Shown here piece after piece: positions 27,130 through 36,514 of a stretch of DNA of 64,000 nucleotides. The position numbers were made by a program, and so were the translations under genes. The stretch covers positions 1 to 64,000 of the forward strand of contig NZ_CP010868.1 in NCBI RefSeq assembly GCF_000875775.1. Direction: 5' to 3'. The notes under the pieces are model-generated. The model saw only the letters and a program-made list of their open reading frames with translations. It was not told the origin of the DNA and made no database searches. The DNA comes from Nitrosopumilus piranensis (GTDB lineage: Archaea > Thermoproteota > Nitrososphaeria > Nitrososphaerales > Nitrosopumilaceae). Each line of letters begins with the position of its first letter. Position 1 is the stretch's first letter.

Positions 27130-28014
27130 ATGAATATTTTGATTACTGGAGGAGCAGGTTTTGTTGGACGATATTTAGCAAAATCTTTTAGTCAACACAA
27201 AATTACAATTTTTGATAATTTTTCAAACAGTTCACAAAATGATATTTCAAATATTCATTTCATACAAGGTGATATCTTAGACTATGAGACTTTGTTAAAA
27301 TCAAGTAAAGGAACAGATGTTATGATTCACTTGGCAGCAAAAACAGATGTGTTTGAATCAGTTACCAACCCAGAAGACACAATGAATGTTAATGTTAATG
27401 GAACAATCAATGTTTTAAAGTGTTGCAAACAAAATAAAATAAAGAAAATAGTTTTTGCATCATCAGCTGCAGTATACGGTAATTGTGATCAATTACCAAT
27501 AAATGAAAAAACAATTACAAAACCTACATCACCATACGGTCAAAGTAAGTTACAAGCAGAAAATGAAATAAAGAAATTTGCAAAAGAATTTGGAATAGAA
27601 TATGTAATTTTAAGAATGTTTAATGTTTATGGAAAAGGACAAAACATACAGTATGCAGGAGTCATTACAAAATTTTTAGAAAATATTTCAAGAGATAAAG
27701 AGATTTTAATTTACGGAGATGGAAAACAGACAAGAGATTTTATTTCAATAAATGACATAGTTGATGCATATTCGTGTGCATTAGAATCAAAAATTAGTGG
27801 AACATATAACATTGCATCAGGAAAATCAACATCAATAAATGAACTTGCAAAAACTATGTTAGATGTATTTAATAAAAAACTAGAGATAAAACATGAAAAA
27901 GAGAAAGAGGGAGATATCAAATATAGTTTAGCAGATGTATCCTTGGCACAAAAAGAAATTGGTTTTGCTGCAAAAAGAAAACTAAGAGATGAATTAATAT
28001 CTATCTCGAATTAA
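27130..28014 (+). CDS. NAD-dependent nucleotide-sugar epimerase/dehydratase (GalE-like extended SDR)
   Basis: This enzyme probably interconverts a nucleotide sugar, for example UDP-glucose/galactose-type 4-epimerisation. The Rossmann motif GGAGFVG is at the N-terminus, SSAAVYG carries the catalytic Ser region, and SPYGQSK gives YxxxK. RDFISINDIVDAY is the typical C-terminal substrate-side motif. At 294 residues it is slightly shorter than GalE. It is the first gene of the glycan cluster after the S-layer gene and converges with the next gene, overlapping by 21 bases. Confidence 0.9.
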   Translation: MNILITGGAGFVGRYLAKSFSQHKITIFDNFSNSSQNDISNIHFIQGDILDYETLLKSSKGTDVMIHLAAKTDVFESVTNPEDTMNVNVNGTINVLKCCKQNKIKKIVFASSAAVYGNCDQLPINEKTITKPTSPYGQSKLQAENEIKKFAKEFGIEYVILRMFNVYGKGQNIQYAGVITKFLENISRDKEILIYGDGKQTRDFISINDIVDAYSCALESKISGTYNIASGKSTSINELAKTMLDVFNKKLEIKHEKEKEGDIKYSLADVSLAQKEIGFAAKRKLRDELISISN

Positions 28015-28866
28015 ATTAGCCATAGAAAATAAGATAATTGCAGTAACAGACAATATTGCACCTAGTAAAAATAATACAACAGACCCAAGCAATGATCCAT
28101 AAAATACAGTTTGTTCGCTGAGATATGCATCTAAGAATATTCCACCTAAAATAATTCCTGCAATTAATAATACAATTCCAGGAATTCCATAAAATTGAAC
28201 GGGATGTTTTATTGAGACATACTTTAGAGTATTCATCAGTACAGAAACACCATGAGGAACAGAGTGCTGATCTGATGTATCACCTTGATACGAAATAGTT
28301 ACAGGAACTTCAGCAACCGATAATCCTTTGTTTGAAATTTTTAGTAAAATCTCAGTTGATACAGACATTCCTTGTTCTGTAGGATGAATTGCATCAATTG
28401 CAACTTTAGAATATGCTCTAAATCCAGATTGAGAATCAGTTACTTTGAAGTTTGTTCCATAATTTGAAGCTGATGTAATAATTTTGATTCCAGATTTTCT
28501 ATATCCAGATACATCAGTTGAGTCATCTAAGAATCTAGAACCAACTGCAACATCAACATTGTGAGCAGTAATTGCATCTACCAATAGTGGAATTTGTTCT
28601 GGGTTGTGTTGTCCATCGCCATCCAAAGTTATCATAATCTGAGCATTTTCTTTTCTTGCATAATCAAATAGTGTTGCAATAGCTGCTCCATATCCCTGAT
28701 TCTTTTGTGAGATTACAATTGCACCAGCGTCTTTTGCAATCTTTGCAGTTGCATCAGTAGAACCATCATCGCAAACTACAACTTGATCAACATGCGGGAG
28801 TGATTTTTTAACAACATCTTCTATGTAGGTTTCTTCATTAAATGCAGGAATACATGCCAGTTTCAT
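27994..28866 (-). CDS. Family 2 glycosyltransferase with C-terminal membrane helices (DPM1-like)
   Basis: The N-terminal GT-A domain (CIPAFNEETYIEDVV, CDDGSTDAT, DGDGQHNPEQIP) matches dolichol-phosphate mannose or glucose synthases. Two membrane helices at about residues 222-245 and 253-283 follow. The predicted role is to load a sugar onto the lipid carrier dolichol phosphate at the cytoplasmic face, feeding N-glycosylation or surface glycans. It shows less AT-rich codon use than the genes further right, so it may be part of the older core. Confidence 0.9.
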   Translation of the reverse strand: MKLACIPAFNEETYIEDVVKKSLPHVDQVVVCDDGSTDATAKIAKDAGAIVISQKNQGYGAAIATLFDYARKENAQIMITLDGDGQHNPEQIPLLVDAITAHNVDVAVGSRFLDDSTDVSGYRKSGIKIITSASNYGTNFKVTDSQSGFRAYSKVAIDAIHPTEQGMSVSTEILLKISNKGLSVAEVPVTISYQGDTSDQHSVPHGVSVLMNTLKYVSIKHPVQFYGIPGIVLLIAGIILGGIFLDAYLSEQTVFYGSLLGSVVLFLLGAILSVTAIILFSMANLIRDRY

Positions 28867-28902
28867 TTTGATTTTATCAAAGAATTACCATTATGTAAAT
28901 AA

Positions 28903-30078
28903 TTACTTTTGAAGTTCGTTAAAAAATTCAATGTAAGATTGAACTATATGTTTCCAGTCATAGTTGTTTTTTACATAATCAAAGCCATTTTGCCCCAAAT
29001 TTTGTGATACATTAGGATTGTTGAGAAAGTAATTCAGGCATGCCTCAAATTCTAAATAATTTTCAAAATATAATCCGCCATTGCTTTCTAAACAGAAATG
29101 CTTTGTAACAGAGCATTTACCATTAACTAACACAGGGGTTTTGTTTGTCCAAGATTCCATTATTACTCTTGAAAAACTTTCATTAATAGATGGGAGACAT
29201 AAAAATAATGCTGAAGAATATGCATTGTTTAATTCTTCACGAGTTAAAAACACATCAAGTATATTTTTTGAAAACTGTGATGGAATATCAACAGTCCCTT
29301 TACCAGTTAGAACAAGTTTTAAATCAGAATTATTTTTTTTTAAATATGTACAAAAATAATCAATTAGTAAAGAAGTGTTTTTTTGATTATCTTTTCTTCC
29401 AGCACATAAAATAAATTTATCAAGATTATATTTTTCTTTAAAATTTTGTAACGAAGTTTCTTTCTTAATAAAATCTATTCCCTCTCCAAGTATCTTATTT
29501 TGAGAAATTTTTGTAAGAGATGATGCAAATTGTTTTTCAGGTAAAGAATTAAAAGATATTGCTCTAACTTTGGAAAGCATTTCTTTAACAAGATTCATTT
29601 TTGCATATCCCTCATCATGAATACAAGGAATCAAAACAGAACGGTCAGGGTGAATCTGATAACCAAAAAATGTTGTCCCATACAAATAAGGTATAAAAAT
29701 AAATAGACTAGTAGAATCTTTTTTAATTGCATTTAACAAATCTTTACTGTTAATATTATTTTTAAAAAAATCTTTTTCTTCTTGTATTGAGATCTTTTGT
29801 AAAGAAATTATTTTGTGATTAATAGAATCAAAGAGAGATTTGTTACGTTTGTCTAATCTAAATCTATGAACAGGTATTTTATTTTCTAAATATTTGCCGG
29901 GTTTAAGATCATCTTTCCATTCTCCTTGAAATTGTTTAGAACATGTTGTATAAACTTCGACATCTAATCCAGAGTCACGTAGATGTTCTGCAAGTGTTTT
30001 GCATTGAATTTCTGCCCCACCTGTTGCATCTTTTCCATACCATGGAATAACAAATATAATTTTTTGAGAAAAAGTCAT
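28903..30078 (-). CDS. Family 4-like (GT-B) glycosyltransferase
   Basis: The 391-residue protein has two Rossmann-like halves. The N-terminus VIPWYGKDATGGAEIQ holds the acceptor side, and the C-terminal half has CAGRKDNQKN, VLTGKG and the donor-binding CLPSINESFSRVIMESW motif with the two glutamates of EX7E-type retaining enzymes. It probably transfers a sugar from a nucleotide donor to a lipid-linked glycan. It is in a run of minus-strand genes with the two FkbM methyltransferases. Confidence 0.87.
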   Translation of the reverse strand: MTFSQKIIFVIPWYGKDATGGAEIQCKTLAEHLRDSGLDVEVYTTCSKQFQGEWKDDLKPGKYLENKIPVHRFRLDKRNKSLFDSINHKIISLQKISIQEEKDFFKNNINSKDLLNAIKKDSTSLFIFIPYLYGTTFFGYQIHPDRSVLIPCIHDEGYAKMNLVKEMLSKVRAISFNSLPEKQFASSLTKISQNKILGEGIDFIKKETSLQNFKEKYNLDKFILCAGRKDNQKNTSLLIDYFCTYLKKNNSDLKLVLTGKGTVDIPSQFSKNILDVFLTREELNNAYSSALFLCLPSINESFSRVIMESWTNKTPVLVNGKCSVTKHFCLESNGGLYFENYLEFEACLNYFLNNPNVSQNLGQNGFDYVKNNYDWKHIVQSYIEFFNELQK

Positions 30079-30086
30079 TTTTCAGC

Positions 30087-31034
30087 CTAAATATTGGATT
30101 TTCGGGTTAAGTAGACATTTGCAACTTGTGGAGGAATGATTTGTTTGATCAATTCAGATTTACTTATAGATTTCAAGGAGCTTGTGTTTTCATCAATCAT
30201 GTATAATTGAAATCCCATCTCAGAAAGGGGATCTAAAAGATCATCAGGAGTCGTATCAGAAAAATTTAGTGTGAATGGATTGTATTCAAAGACAATATCA
30301 ATATTTTTATTTTCAAGTGTGTTTTTCATACCTTCAAAGATAAGAGGTTCTTGTCCTTCAGCATCAATAAAAATCAGATCAATGTTTTTTTTCTCATTTT
30401 TTAAAAAATCATCAACGGTAATTGTTGGGACTTTAATTTCGTTTAATTGTGGAAATTTTTTTTTTGAAATAAAGTTGTGTAATGAACTTCCTCCAGTCAA
30501 GAGAGTTGCAAAATCAGTTTTATTTGAAACTGCTTTTGATTCAACTTGAACATTTTGAAATCCATTTGAATCAATATTTTTTTTCAAAAGTTCTACTGTT
30601 TTTGGAAATGGTTCAAATGCAAACACTTTACCTTCAGGACCTATTTGTCTTGCAGCTAAAAGCGTAAAGTAACCAATGTTAGCTCCAATATTGATTACAT
30701 TCATTCCTTTTTTTAGAATTTTCTTTAGAAAATTTGTTGTTCCTGGTTCATATTCTACTACAAGATACGTTTCAATTGCAACTTTATCATTGCAATCGAG
30801 AGATAAAGTATTTTCAGCAAGTGTAATACTAATAGTTTCGGTTTTTGGATCATATGCTTGCTTTTTTAATTCTAAAAGTTCGGCCTCCTTAGAGAATTTA
30901 ATTTTATTAAACAAGCCTTCAAAGTTTAAACCTGAATCAATTTGATTATTCCAGTAATCAATTTCAACTTGATTTGGGGTACGATCTAAAAATAATTCAT
31001 ATAATTTTGTGATTTGTTGAGTCAAGTCACTCAT
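30087..31034 (-). CDS. FkbM-family methyltransferase with N-terminal DUF4214-like segment
   Basis: This S-adenosylmethionine-dependent O-methyltransferase probably methylates a sugar hydroxyl in the glycan. The start ATG at 31034 is chosen over a TTG at 31043. An N-terminal part (ITKLYELFLDRTPNQVEIDYW) looks like DUF4214. The SAM-binding motif NIGANIGYFTLLAA is followed by FEPFP and the family DLIFIDAEGQE. A stretch of 69 residues is identical to the next FkbM protein because the two genes share a 208-base perfect repeat. Confidence 0.87.
   Translation of the reverse strand: MSDLTQQITKLYELFLDRTPNQVEIDYWNNQIDSGLNFEGLFNKIKFSKEAELLELKKQAYDPKTETISITLAENTLSLDCNDKVAIETYLVVEYEPGTTNFLKKILKKGMNVINIGANIGYFTLLAARQIGPEGKVFAFEPFPKTVELLKKNIDSNGFQNVQVESKAVSNKTDFATLLTGGSSLHNFISKKKFPQLNEIKVPTITVDDFLKNEKKNIDLIFIDAEGQEPLIFEGMKNTLENKNIDIVFEYNPFTLNFSDTTPDDLLDPLSEMGFQLYMIDENTSSLKSISKSELIKQIIPPQVANVYLTRKSNI
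30546..30753. repeat. 208-base direct repeat, copy 1
   Basis: This segment is identical, as far as can be read base by base, to 31514-31721. It lies inside the SAM-binding region of the FkbM gene at 30087. Sequence on both sides diverges at once. Confidence 0.93.
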
Positions 31035-31054
31035 AGTCGTCAATATACCATATA

Positions 31055-32515
31055 CTATATAATTTCAGATATGTGTTTTGTTAAAAATAAAGTTGCAGTA
31101 TTAGGAAATTTCATTTTTAATAATTCATTTTTGATATAGGTTTTAGGCATTCCATCTGCATCAATGATTTGTATGTTAAAATCAAGTTTTTCTAGTTTTT
31201 CTAAAAATTCACTCCCGCTAGTACCTGCAATTTTTAGTGTATGTGGGTTATATTCTGTAAGGATTTGTATTGGCGCATTTTTTTCAAGGGATTTTTTCAT
31301 ACCATCAAATATTCTAGACTCATATCCTTCTGCATCCATTATAATAAAATCAATTTGGGCAGATTCATCAAAATAATCATCAATAGTAGTAGTAATAATT
31401 TCTAGATAATCATATTCATTGGGAGGAGCAGGTGTTACAAAATTGTGCCCACTATCAGATTTTAATGCAAGAAAAGAATTTTCTTTTCTATCAGATACTG
31501 CCAAAGTAATAATTTGAACATTTTGAAATCCATTTGAATCAATATTTTTTTTCAAAAGTTCTACTGTTTTTGGAAATGGTTCAAATGCAAACACTTTACC
31601 TTCAGGACCTATTTGTCTTGCAGCTAAAAGCGTAAAGTAACCAATGTTAGCTCCAATATTGATTACATTCATTCCTTTTTTTAGAATTTTCTTTAGAAAA
31701 TTTGTTGTTCCTGGTTCATATAGTTCATTATTTGAAAATGGTTCTAGATAATTTTTGTCATTAAAATTAAAATGAATTATTTGATTATCAATTTTTTTGT
31801 AACAAAATGTATCATCATACATCATAATACCTTTTGTACTAAGTTCATTTTTCAATACTTTTTTTGCCTCATCCGATTTTTTTATTATCATAAGTTGTTT
31901 GTAAACAGGATCATCCATAAAATCATATTCAAATAATTGTTTTAACTCTGAAGAAGTTGGATCTCTTTTTAGATAGTAATGATATGCATTAAAGATAGTT
32001 AAGAGATCAATTCTAACAGAATCACTTTCAAGTTTATCGATTCTTAGTTGATGTTTAAGTTCAATAGAATCTAGAATTTTTTTTAGTCCATTTACTGATC
32101 TCGTTATATTAATATTAAATTTAATTTGTTTGTCCACAATAGGATTTAATGCAAATCGTACTTCATTTTGTATTAAATTTCTAAATTTTAAAACTAATTT
32201 TCTAATGAGTTTTGGTTTGAATGTGTCAATTTTGTTTATTGTTTGAATATCATAAGACAAATTTGCTTGAATAAGATTTTCATCAAAATCATCATTAAAG
32301 ATATTTAAATTATTCTTTTTTTGTTCTTTTGAAACTACAGCATCAAGTTCAGCAACACGCTCTAAATTTTTAGAATCAAGGTGAGATAATTGTTCTTGAT
32401 ATCTTGATGAAGCTAATGAAATAATATTTTCAGAGGTAATTTTTGAAGGTTGTGAGGAATTTTGAATTTGATTTTTTATTTCATCCATAATTTTTTTGAC
32501 TTCATTTTCAATCAT
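31055..32515 (-). CDS. FkbM-family methyltransferase with long helical N-terminus
   Basis: The C-terminal half of this 486-residue protein is an FkbM methyltransferase (NIGANIGYFTLLAA, FEPFP, DFIIMDAEGYES). The first 170 or so residues are charged and helical, probably coiled coil (KKIMDEIKNQIQNS, ELDAVVSKEQKKNN), followed by a DUF4214-like part (IFNAYHYYLKRDPTSSEL). The N-terminal part may hold it to a glycan assembly complex. It starts 11 bases after the upstream glycosyltransferase stop and 20 bases precede the next methyltransferase, so all are likely one transcript. Confidence 0.87.
   Translation of the reverse strand: MIENEVKKIMDEIKNQIQNSSQPSKITSENIISLASSRYQEQLSHLDSKNLERVAELDAVVSKEQKKNNLNIFNDDFDENLIQANLSYDIQTINKIDTFKPKLIRKLVLKFRNLIQNEVRFALNPIVDKQIKFNINITRSVNGLKKILDSIELKHQLRIDKLESDSVRIDLLTIFNAYHYYLKRDPTSSELKQLFEYDFMDDPVYKQLMIIKKSDEAKKVLKNELSTKGIMMYDDTFCYKKIDNQIIHFNFNDKNYLEPFSNNELYEPGTTNFLKKILKKGMNVINIGANIGYFTLLAARQIGPEGKVFAFEPFPKTVELLKKNIDSNGFQNVQIITLAVSDRKENSFLALKSDSGHNFVTPAPPNEYDYLEIITTTIDDYFDESAQIDFIIMDAEGYESRIFDGMKKSLEKNAPIQILTEYNPHTLKIAGTSGSEFLEKLEKLDFNIQIIDADGMPKTYIKNELLKMKFPNTATLFLTKHISEII
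31514..31721. repeat. 208-base direct repeat, copy 2
   Basis: This is the identical partner of 30546-30753, in the same orientation, offset by 968 bases. Recombination between the copies would delete 968 bases and join the front of the longer FkbM gene in frame to the end of the shorter one. Confidence 0.93.
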
Positions 32516-32525
32516 GATTCATTAC

Positions 32526-33602
32526 CTATGAAATTGATTTAAGAACTAATTCAATGTTATTTTTTAATAGAATTGTTGCTTTTTCATTATTAAAATTCAT
32601 CAATCTTTCATTTTGTTGTTTAATGATTTGTTCTTTCAACAAATCATCTGACATTAGAATATCAATAATTTGAGCAATTTCACCAAATTTTTTGTGATTA
32701 ACTAAGATTCCTGAGCCCCCCAGAGTATCGGGAACAGCACCTGCATTAAAAGCAATTATTGGAACATGAAAATGCATAGATTCCACAAGTGGAATACAAA
32801 ATCCCTCATGTTCACTCATACATACAAATACATCAGATATCTCAAAATATGACTTTAATTCTTTATCTGAAAGTGTTTCAATTGAAACAACATCTTCATT
32901 ATTGATTTTTAGTTTTTTCTTTAATTTTTCTAATTTTTTAACATATTTTTCTACAGACCAGCTTCCACCAAGTAAAAATAGTTTTGATTTTGGATTAAAT
33001 ATTTTATAATATGCAAATATTTTCAAAATATCTTCTACTTTTTTATTTGGTGAACGTCTACCTACAAAAATAATGTTAGTAGTATCATTATAAGAATCTA
33101 AAATTTGTTGATCCAAATTTATTTTATTGAATCTTTCCAAGTTTAAGAAATATTGCATATCAAGAATTGTTTTAAATCCATAAGATGTTAATTCATTTTT
33201 GTTATATCCTGATGCAGCCATTGCATATTCAAACGAATTAGATAAGATTTTGAGTTGGTCTCGTCCTTGCTCCAGTTCAGATACAAGTGTTTGATCATAT
33301 TCTACAAAGAATTTTGAAGGAGTTATGTTATGATAAAATAATAATTTTGGTTGATCAATTCTTGATAGAAATTTTGCCAATTCAGAACCAATAGAATGAT
33401 GATAAATTATTAAGTCATTTTTTTGAGGGGTATATTCAGTGAAAGGTTTTGTTATTGATTTGGTAGGATCTATTTGTTTTTCAACAAAGATTTCAGAATT
33501 ATAACCGAAGTTGACAATAGATTTTTGCATTTCAAGCACCGTTTCTCCTATTGCATCGTGTCTTGCCAATACCGGAAGGAATTGATGTATTGTTTGTTTC
33601 AA
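32526..33602 (-). CDS. Family 4 (GT-B) glycosyltransferase
   Basis: The 358-residue protein starts with TTG (MKQTIHQFLPVLARHDAIG). The N-terminal half has the acceptor-side fold with YHHSIGSE; the C-terminal donor half has FVGRRSPNKK, FLLGGSW and the retaining-enzyme motif SEHEGFCIPLVESM (EX7E). It is probably a mannosyl- or related transferase acting on a lipid-linked glycan. It is divergent from the ABC exporter genes across 113 bases. Confidence 0.88.
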   Translation of the reverse strand: MKQTIHQFLPVLARHDAIGETVLEMQKSIVNFGYNSEIFVEKQIDPTKSITKPFTEYTPQKNDLIIYHHSIGSELAKFLSRIDQPKLLFYHNITPSKFFVEYDQTLVSELEQGRDQLKILSNSFEYAMAASGYNKNELTSYGFKTILDMQYFLNLERFNKINLDQQILDSYNDTTNIIFVGRRSPNKKVEDILKIFAYYKIFNPKSKLFLLGGSWSVEKYVKKLEKLKKKLKINNEDVVSIETLSDKELKSYFEISDVFVCMSEHEGFCIPLVESMHFHVPIIAFNAGAVPDTLGGSGILVNHKKFGEIAQIIDILMSDDLLKEQIIKQQNERLMNFNNEKATILLKNNIELVLKSIS

Positions 33603-33638
33603 ATCAGTTCTTTTTTTGAAAGTATAGTCTTAATAAAA

Positions 33639-33660
33639 ATTGCATAAAAATTAATGCAAT
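33639..33660. promoter_or_regulatory. Inverted repeat in divergent promoter region
   Basis: ATTGCAT and ATGCAAT form a 7-base dyad with an 8-base AT spacer, placed between the divergent glycosyltransferase and ABC exporter genes. It could be an operator controlling either side. In such AT-rich DNA chance occurrence is possible. Confidence 0.3.
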
Positions 33661-33715
33661 ATGAGCCTAGATATAATACGAAACTGTGATAAATTAGTCA
33701 GTAGGCATAAATTAG

Positions 33716-34492
33716 ATGAATGAAGAAATCAAAGAAATTCTTAGTTTCAAATCATTAATCTTTACCTTTGCAGTTATGGATTTAAAGCTCAGGTATAGGA
33801 ATTCAATTTTAGGTATTGCGTGGTCATTTCTCGAACCATTATTCATTTTATCCATACTAAATTTAGTTTTTAGTACAATTCTACTAAACAATATTGAATA
33901 TTTTCCAATTTTTCTAATTCTTAGTCTGGTAATGTACAATATGTTTACTCGAAGTACATCAATGTCTACAGAAAGTATGTTATCAAAAGCTACCATCATA
34001 AAATCAGTTTATCTCAAACGAGAAATTTTTGCAATATCATCTACAATAACTGCATTTTTGATGATGTTGATAGAATTTTCAATTGTAATTGTATTCATAG
34101 GAGTGTTTCAATTTACACCAACAGTTACTAGTTTAGCAATTCCTTTGTTAGTGATTCTACTTTTCGTATTTTCATTAGGTATTTCGCTTCCACTATCTGC
34201 CTTAAATGTAAGATTTAGGGATACCCGAATAATTTGGACAGTATTACTCCAAGCATTGTTTTTCCTTACTCCAATATTTTATGAAATTGATTTTCTTCCA
34301 GAATCAATTGCTCAATTTGTAAAATTAAATCCACTTGCATTAATTATGGAGTTAGGTCATAATGCACTTTTGTATAACACATGGCCAAATATATCAGATT
34401 TAAGCTATATCATAGTGACAAGTTTTGCCTCATTATTTGTAGGATGGACAATATTTAGAAAGATGAACAAAAAGATTGATGAAGTAATATGA
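33716..34492 (+). CDS. ABC-2 type polysaccharide export permease (Wzm/TagG-like)
   Basis: This 258-residue membrane protein has about six helices, the N-terminal LKLRYRNSILGIAWSFLEP motif typical of O-antigen and teichoic acid export permeases, and LNVRFRDTRIIW between helices. It should pair with the ATPase encoded next (start codon overlapping its stop by 4 bases) to move a lipid-linked glycan across the membrane. The pairing and order match bacterial wzm-wzt operons. Confidence 0.92.
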   Translation: MNEEIKEILSFKSLIFTFAVMDLKLRYRNSILGIAWSFLEPLFILSILNLVFSTILLNNIEYFPIFLILSLVMYNMFTRSTSMSTESMLSKATIIKSVYLKREIFAISSTITAFLMMLIEFSIVIVFIGVFQFTPTVTSLAIPLLVILLFVFSLGISLPLSALNVRFRDTRIIWTVLLQALFFLTPIFYEIDFLPESIAQFVKLNPLALIMELGHNALLYNTWPNISDLSYIIVTSFASLFVGWTIFRKMNKKIDEVI

Positions 34493-35850
34493 TTGAAAAC
34501 AAAAATAACATAATTAAATCAAAGGAAAAAATTTTTCAATTTAACTCAAATTTGGATATTAAAGAATTAGATAATTCAAAAGAATTCAATTTTGAAGAAA
34601 ATGAAAAATTCTCCATAAGTTTATGGGTTAAATTTTATGGAAAACAGTATGGTTCAGCTCTATCAAAGATGAATGATGATAAATCTGATATGTTTAAGGG
34701 GTGGGATGTTAGATTTCATGTTGAAAATGAAGAACAAAAGATAATTTTTTACATGAACAATAATTATCCGAGTAATTGTTTAATACATCAAACAGGGCCT
34801 ATTAATGAAATTGGAGATTACAAATGGCATCATTTGGTTTTTGCCTTTAATGGATTAACAGAAGCTGGAAGTTTAGAGATTTTTATTGATGGAGTTAAAA
34901 CAGAAGTATACTGTACAGGAAATTCTTTAAAAGAAAATTTTTCAAATATGCATCCAATTACAATGGGGGGTAGATTCAAAGATAAAAATCATTTTAATGG
35001 AAAAATATGTAAGATTAGAATAATAAAAAATAAGTTAAGCATTGATGAAATTTTAAAAATTTCTAAAGAAGTACCGTTGGAAGAAAATAATAAAAAAATA
35101 GAAATTATTAAAGATGAAATTGTTCTAAAAGCATCTAATATTACAAGAAATTTTAGAATACATCAAGAAAACGATGATGAAGTGTTTAGAAAACTTAGAT
35201 CAATTATAACAAAAAAAACAGGATATAAGGATTTGAATGTTCTTAACGATATTTCTTTTGAATTAAAAAAAGGCGAAGTGTTAGGGATTTTAGGTAGAAA
35301 TGGTTCAGGAAAAAGCACACTTTTAAAAATTTTAGGTAAAATTATGAATCCTACATCAGGAGAAATAGAAGTTCATGGAAGAATCTCATCTTTTATATCA
35401 ATAGGTGCAGGGTTTCATCCCGAGATCTCTGCAGCACAAAACATCGTTTTGTATGGAGTTATTTTAGGATTAAAAAAACATGAAATGGAGCAAAAGATTG
35501 ATGAAGTAATACGATTTGCAGAGTTAGAAGGCTTCGAGAATTCACGAATAAAGGATTTTTCTACAGGAATGCTTATGAGACTAGCATTATCTACTGCACT
35601 ATGTGTGGACCCAGACATTCTTCTAATCGATGAAGTGTTATCTGTTGGAGATTATTCATTTCAGGAAAAAAGTAATAAAGCGTTTCAACTTATAAAGAAA
35701 TCAGGAAAATCAATAATATTTGTTAGTCATAATTTAAGACAATTAGAAGAGTTTTGTGACAGGGTCATTTTGTTGGAAAATGGAAAAATTATTGATTCAG
35801 GTAAACCAGAAAAAGTAATAGAGTCATATGTAAAATTAATGAAAAAATAA
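34489..35850 (+). CDS. LamG-like domain fused to polysaccharide ABC exporter ATPase (Wzt-like)
   Basis: Residues about 30-190 form a LamG/concanavalin-like jelly roll (ISLWVKFYG, KWHHLVFAF, LEIFIDGV, FNGKICKIRI are family signatures). Residues about 211-453 are the exporter ATPase with Walker A GRNGSGKST near 269-277, signature DFSTGMLMRL, Walker B ILLIDEVLSVGD and switch His in FVSHN. Bacterial Wzt proteins carry their glycan-recognition domain at the C-terminus; here that tail is absent and the LamG-like domain is at the front, with no signal peptide, so it is cytoplasmic. It may select the glycan for export. It overlaps the permease gene by 4 bases. Confidence 0.9.
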   Translation: MIENKNNIIKSKEKIFQFNSNLDIKELDNSKEFNFEENEKFSISLWVKFYGKQYGSALSKMNDDKSDMFKGWDVRFHVENEEQKIIFYMNNNYPSNCLIHQTGPINEIGDYKWHHLVFAFNGLTEAGSLEIFIDGVKTEVYCTGNSLKENFSNMHPITMGGRFKDKNHFNGKICKIRIIKNKLSIDEILKISKEVPLEENNKKIEIIKDEIVLKASNITRNFRIHQENDDEVFRKLRSIITKKTGYKDLNVLNDISFELKKGEVLGILGRNGSGKSTLLKILGKIMNPTSGEIEVHGRISSFISIGAGFHPEISAAQNIVLYGVILGLKKHEMEQKIDEVIRFAELEGFENSRIKDFSTGMLMRLALSTALCVDPDILLIDEVLSVGDYSFQEKSNKAFQLIKKSGKSIIFVSHNLRQLEEFCDRVILLENGKIIDSGKPEKVIESYVKLMKK

Positions 35851-35907
35851 TATCATGATAAAAATATCATACATAAAAATAAATAATATGTTCTTAATTT
35901 TGTTCAT

Positions 35908-36480
35908 ATGAAAATTTTTTCACAGAATTTAACTAACTATGGAATAGACATTCCATCAGATGTAATTTTTAGAATAAATTTAGCATGGATAAACAACATA
36001 AATGAACTCAAAAAAATTCTAACAAAACATAATAAACACAAAATATTTTTAGACTTACCAATAAATAGAACAAAACCACCATCTAATAGTTATTCATTAA
36101 AAGAAATAATCCATGTTTTAAATAATTTTTCTAATGTAAAATATTTAGCAATTTCCAATGTTGAGACTGCAGATGATTTAAAAAAATATTTTGAGTATAT
36201 CCCGAAAAATCTTAATATTGTACCAAAAATTGAAAGTCCAAAAGGAGTAAACAACATCAAAGAGATTACAGATATTTTGATTAGTGAACATAAAGTGGTA
36301 ATGTTAGATCATGATGATCTTTTCTCATCCATGTTAAAATCTAATGAAAACCCTATTAAATTCAAGTCATATGTATCAAATTTAGTAAATTTTTGTGAAA
36401 AAAACAACATTATTCTTCTAAGAACCATAGGTGTCATATTTGGCAATGAAGAAAAACGTACTACGCAATACATAAAATAA
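35908..36480 (+). CDS. TIM-barrel-like protein, pyruvate kinase/HpcH aldolase-related, 190 aa
   Basis: Segments such as KIFLDLPINRTKPP, YLAISNVETADDLKKY, NIVPKIESPKGVNNI and VVMLDHDDLFSS line up in order with the barrel strands of pyruvate kinase or HpcH/citrate lyase beta enzymes, which use a KIE motif and acidic metal ligands. At 190 residues it is too short for a whole barrel of that type, and glycine-rich active-site loops are missing. It may be a small aldolase or lyase making a pyruvyl-type substituent, or a non-catalytic relative. It lies between the exporter and the sulfotransferase. Confidence 0.65.
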   Translation: MKIFSQNLTNYGIDIPSDVIFRINLAWINNINELKKILTKHNKHKIFLDLPINRTKPPSNSYSLKEIIHVLNNFSNVKYLAISNVETADDLKKYFEYIPKNLNIVPKIESPKGVNNIKEITDILISEHKVVMLDHDDLFSSMLKSNENPIKFKSYVSNLVNFCEKNNIILLRTIGVIFGNEEKRTTQYIK

Positions 36481-36514
36481 AACATTATTATTTCATTACA
36501 ATATTTTTTGGTAA

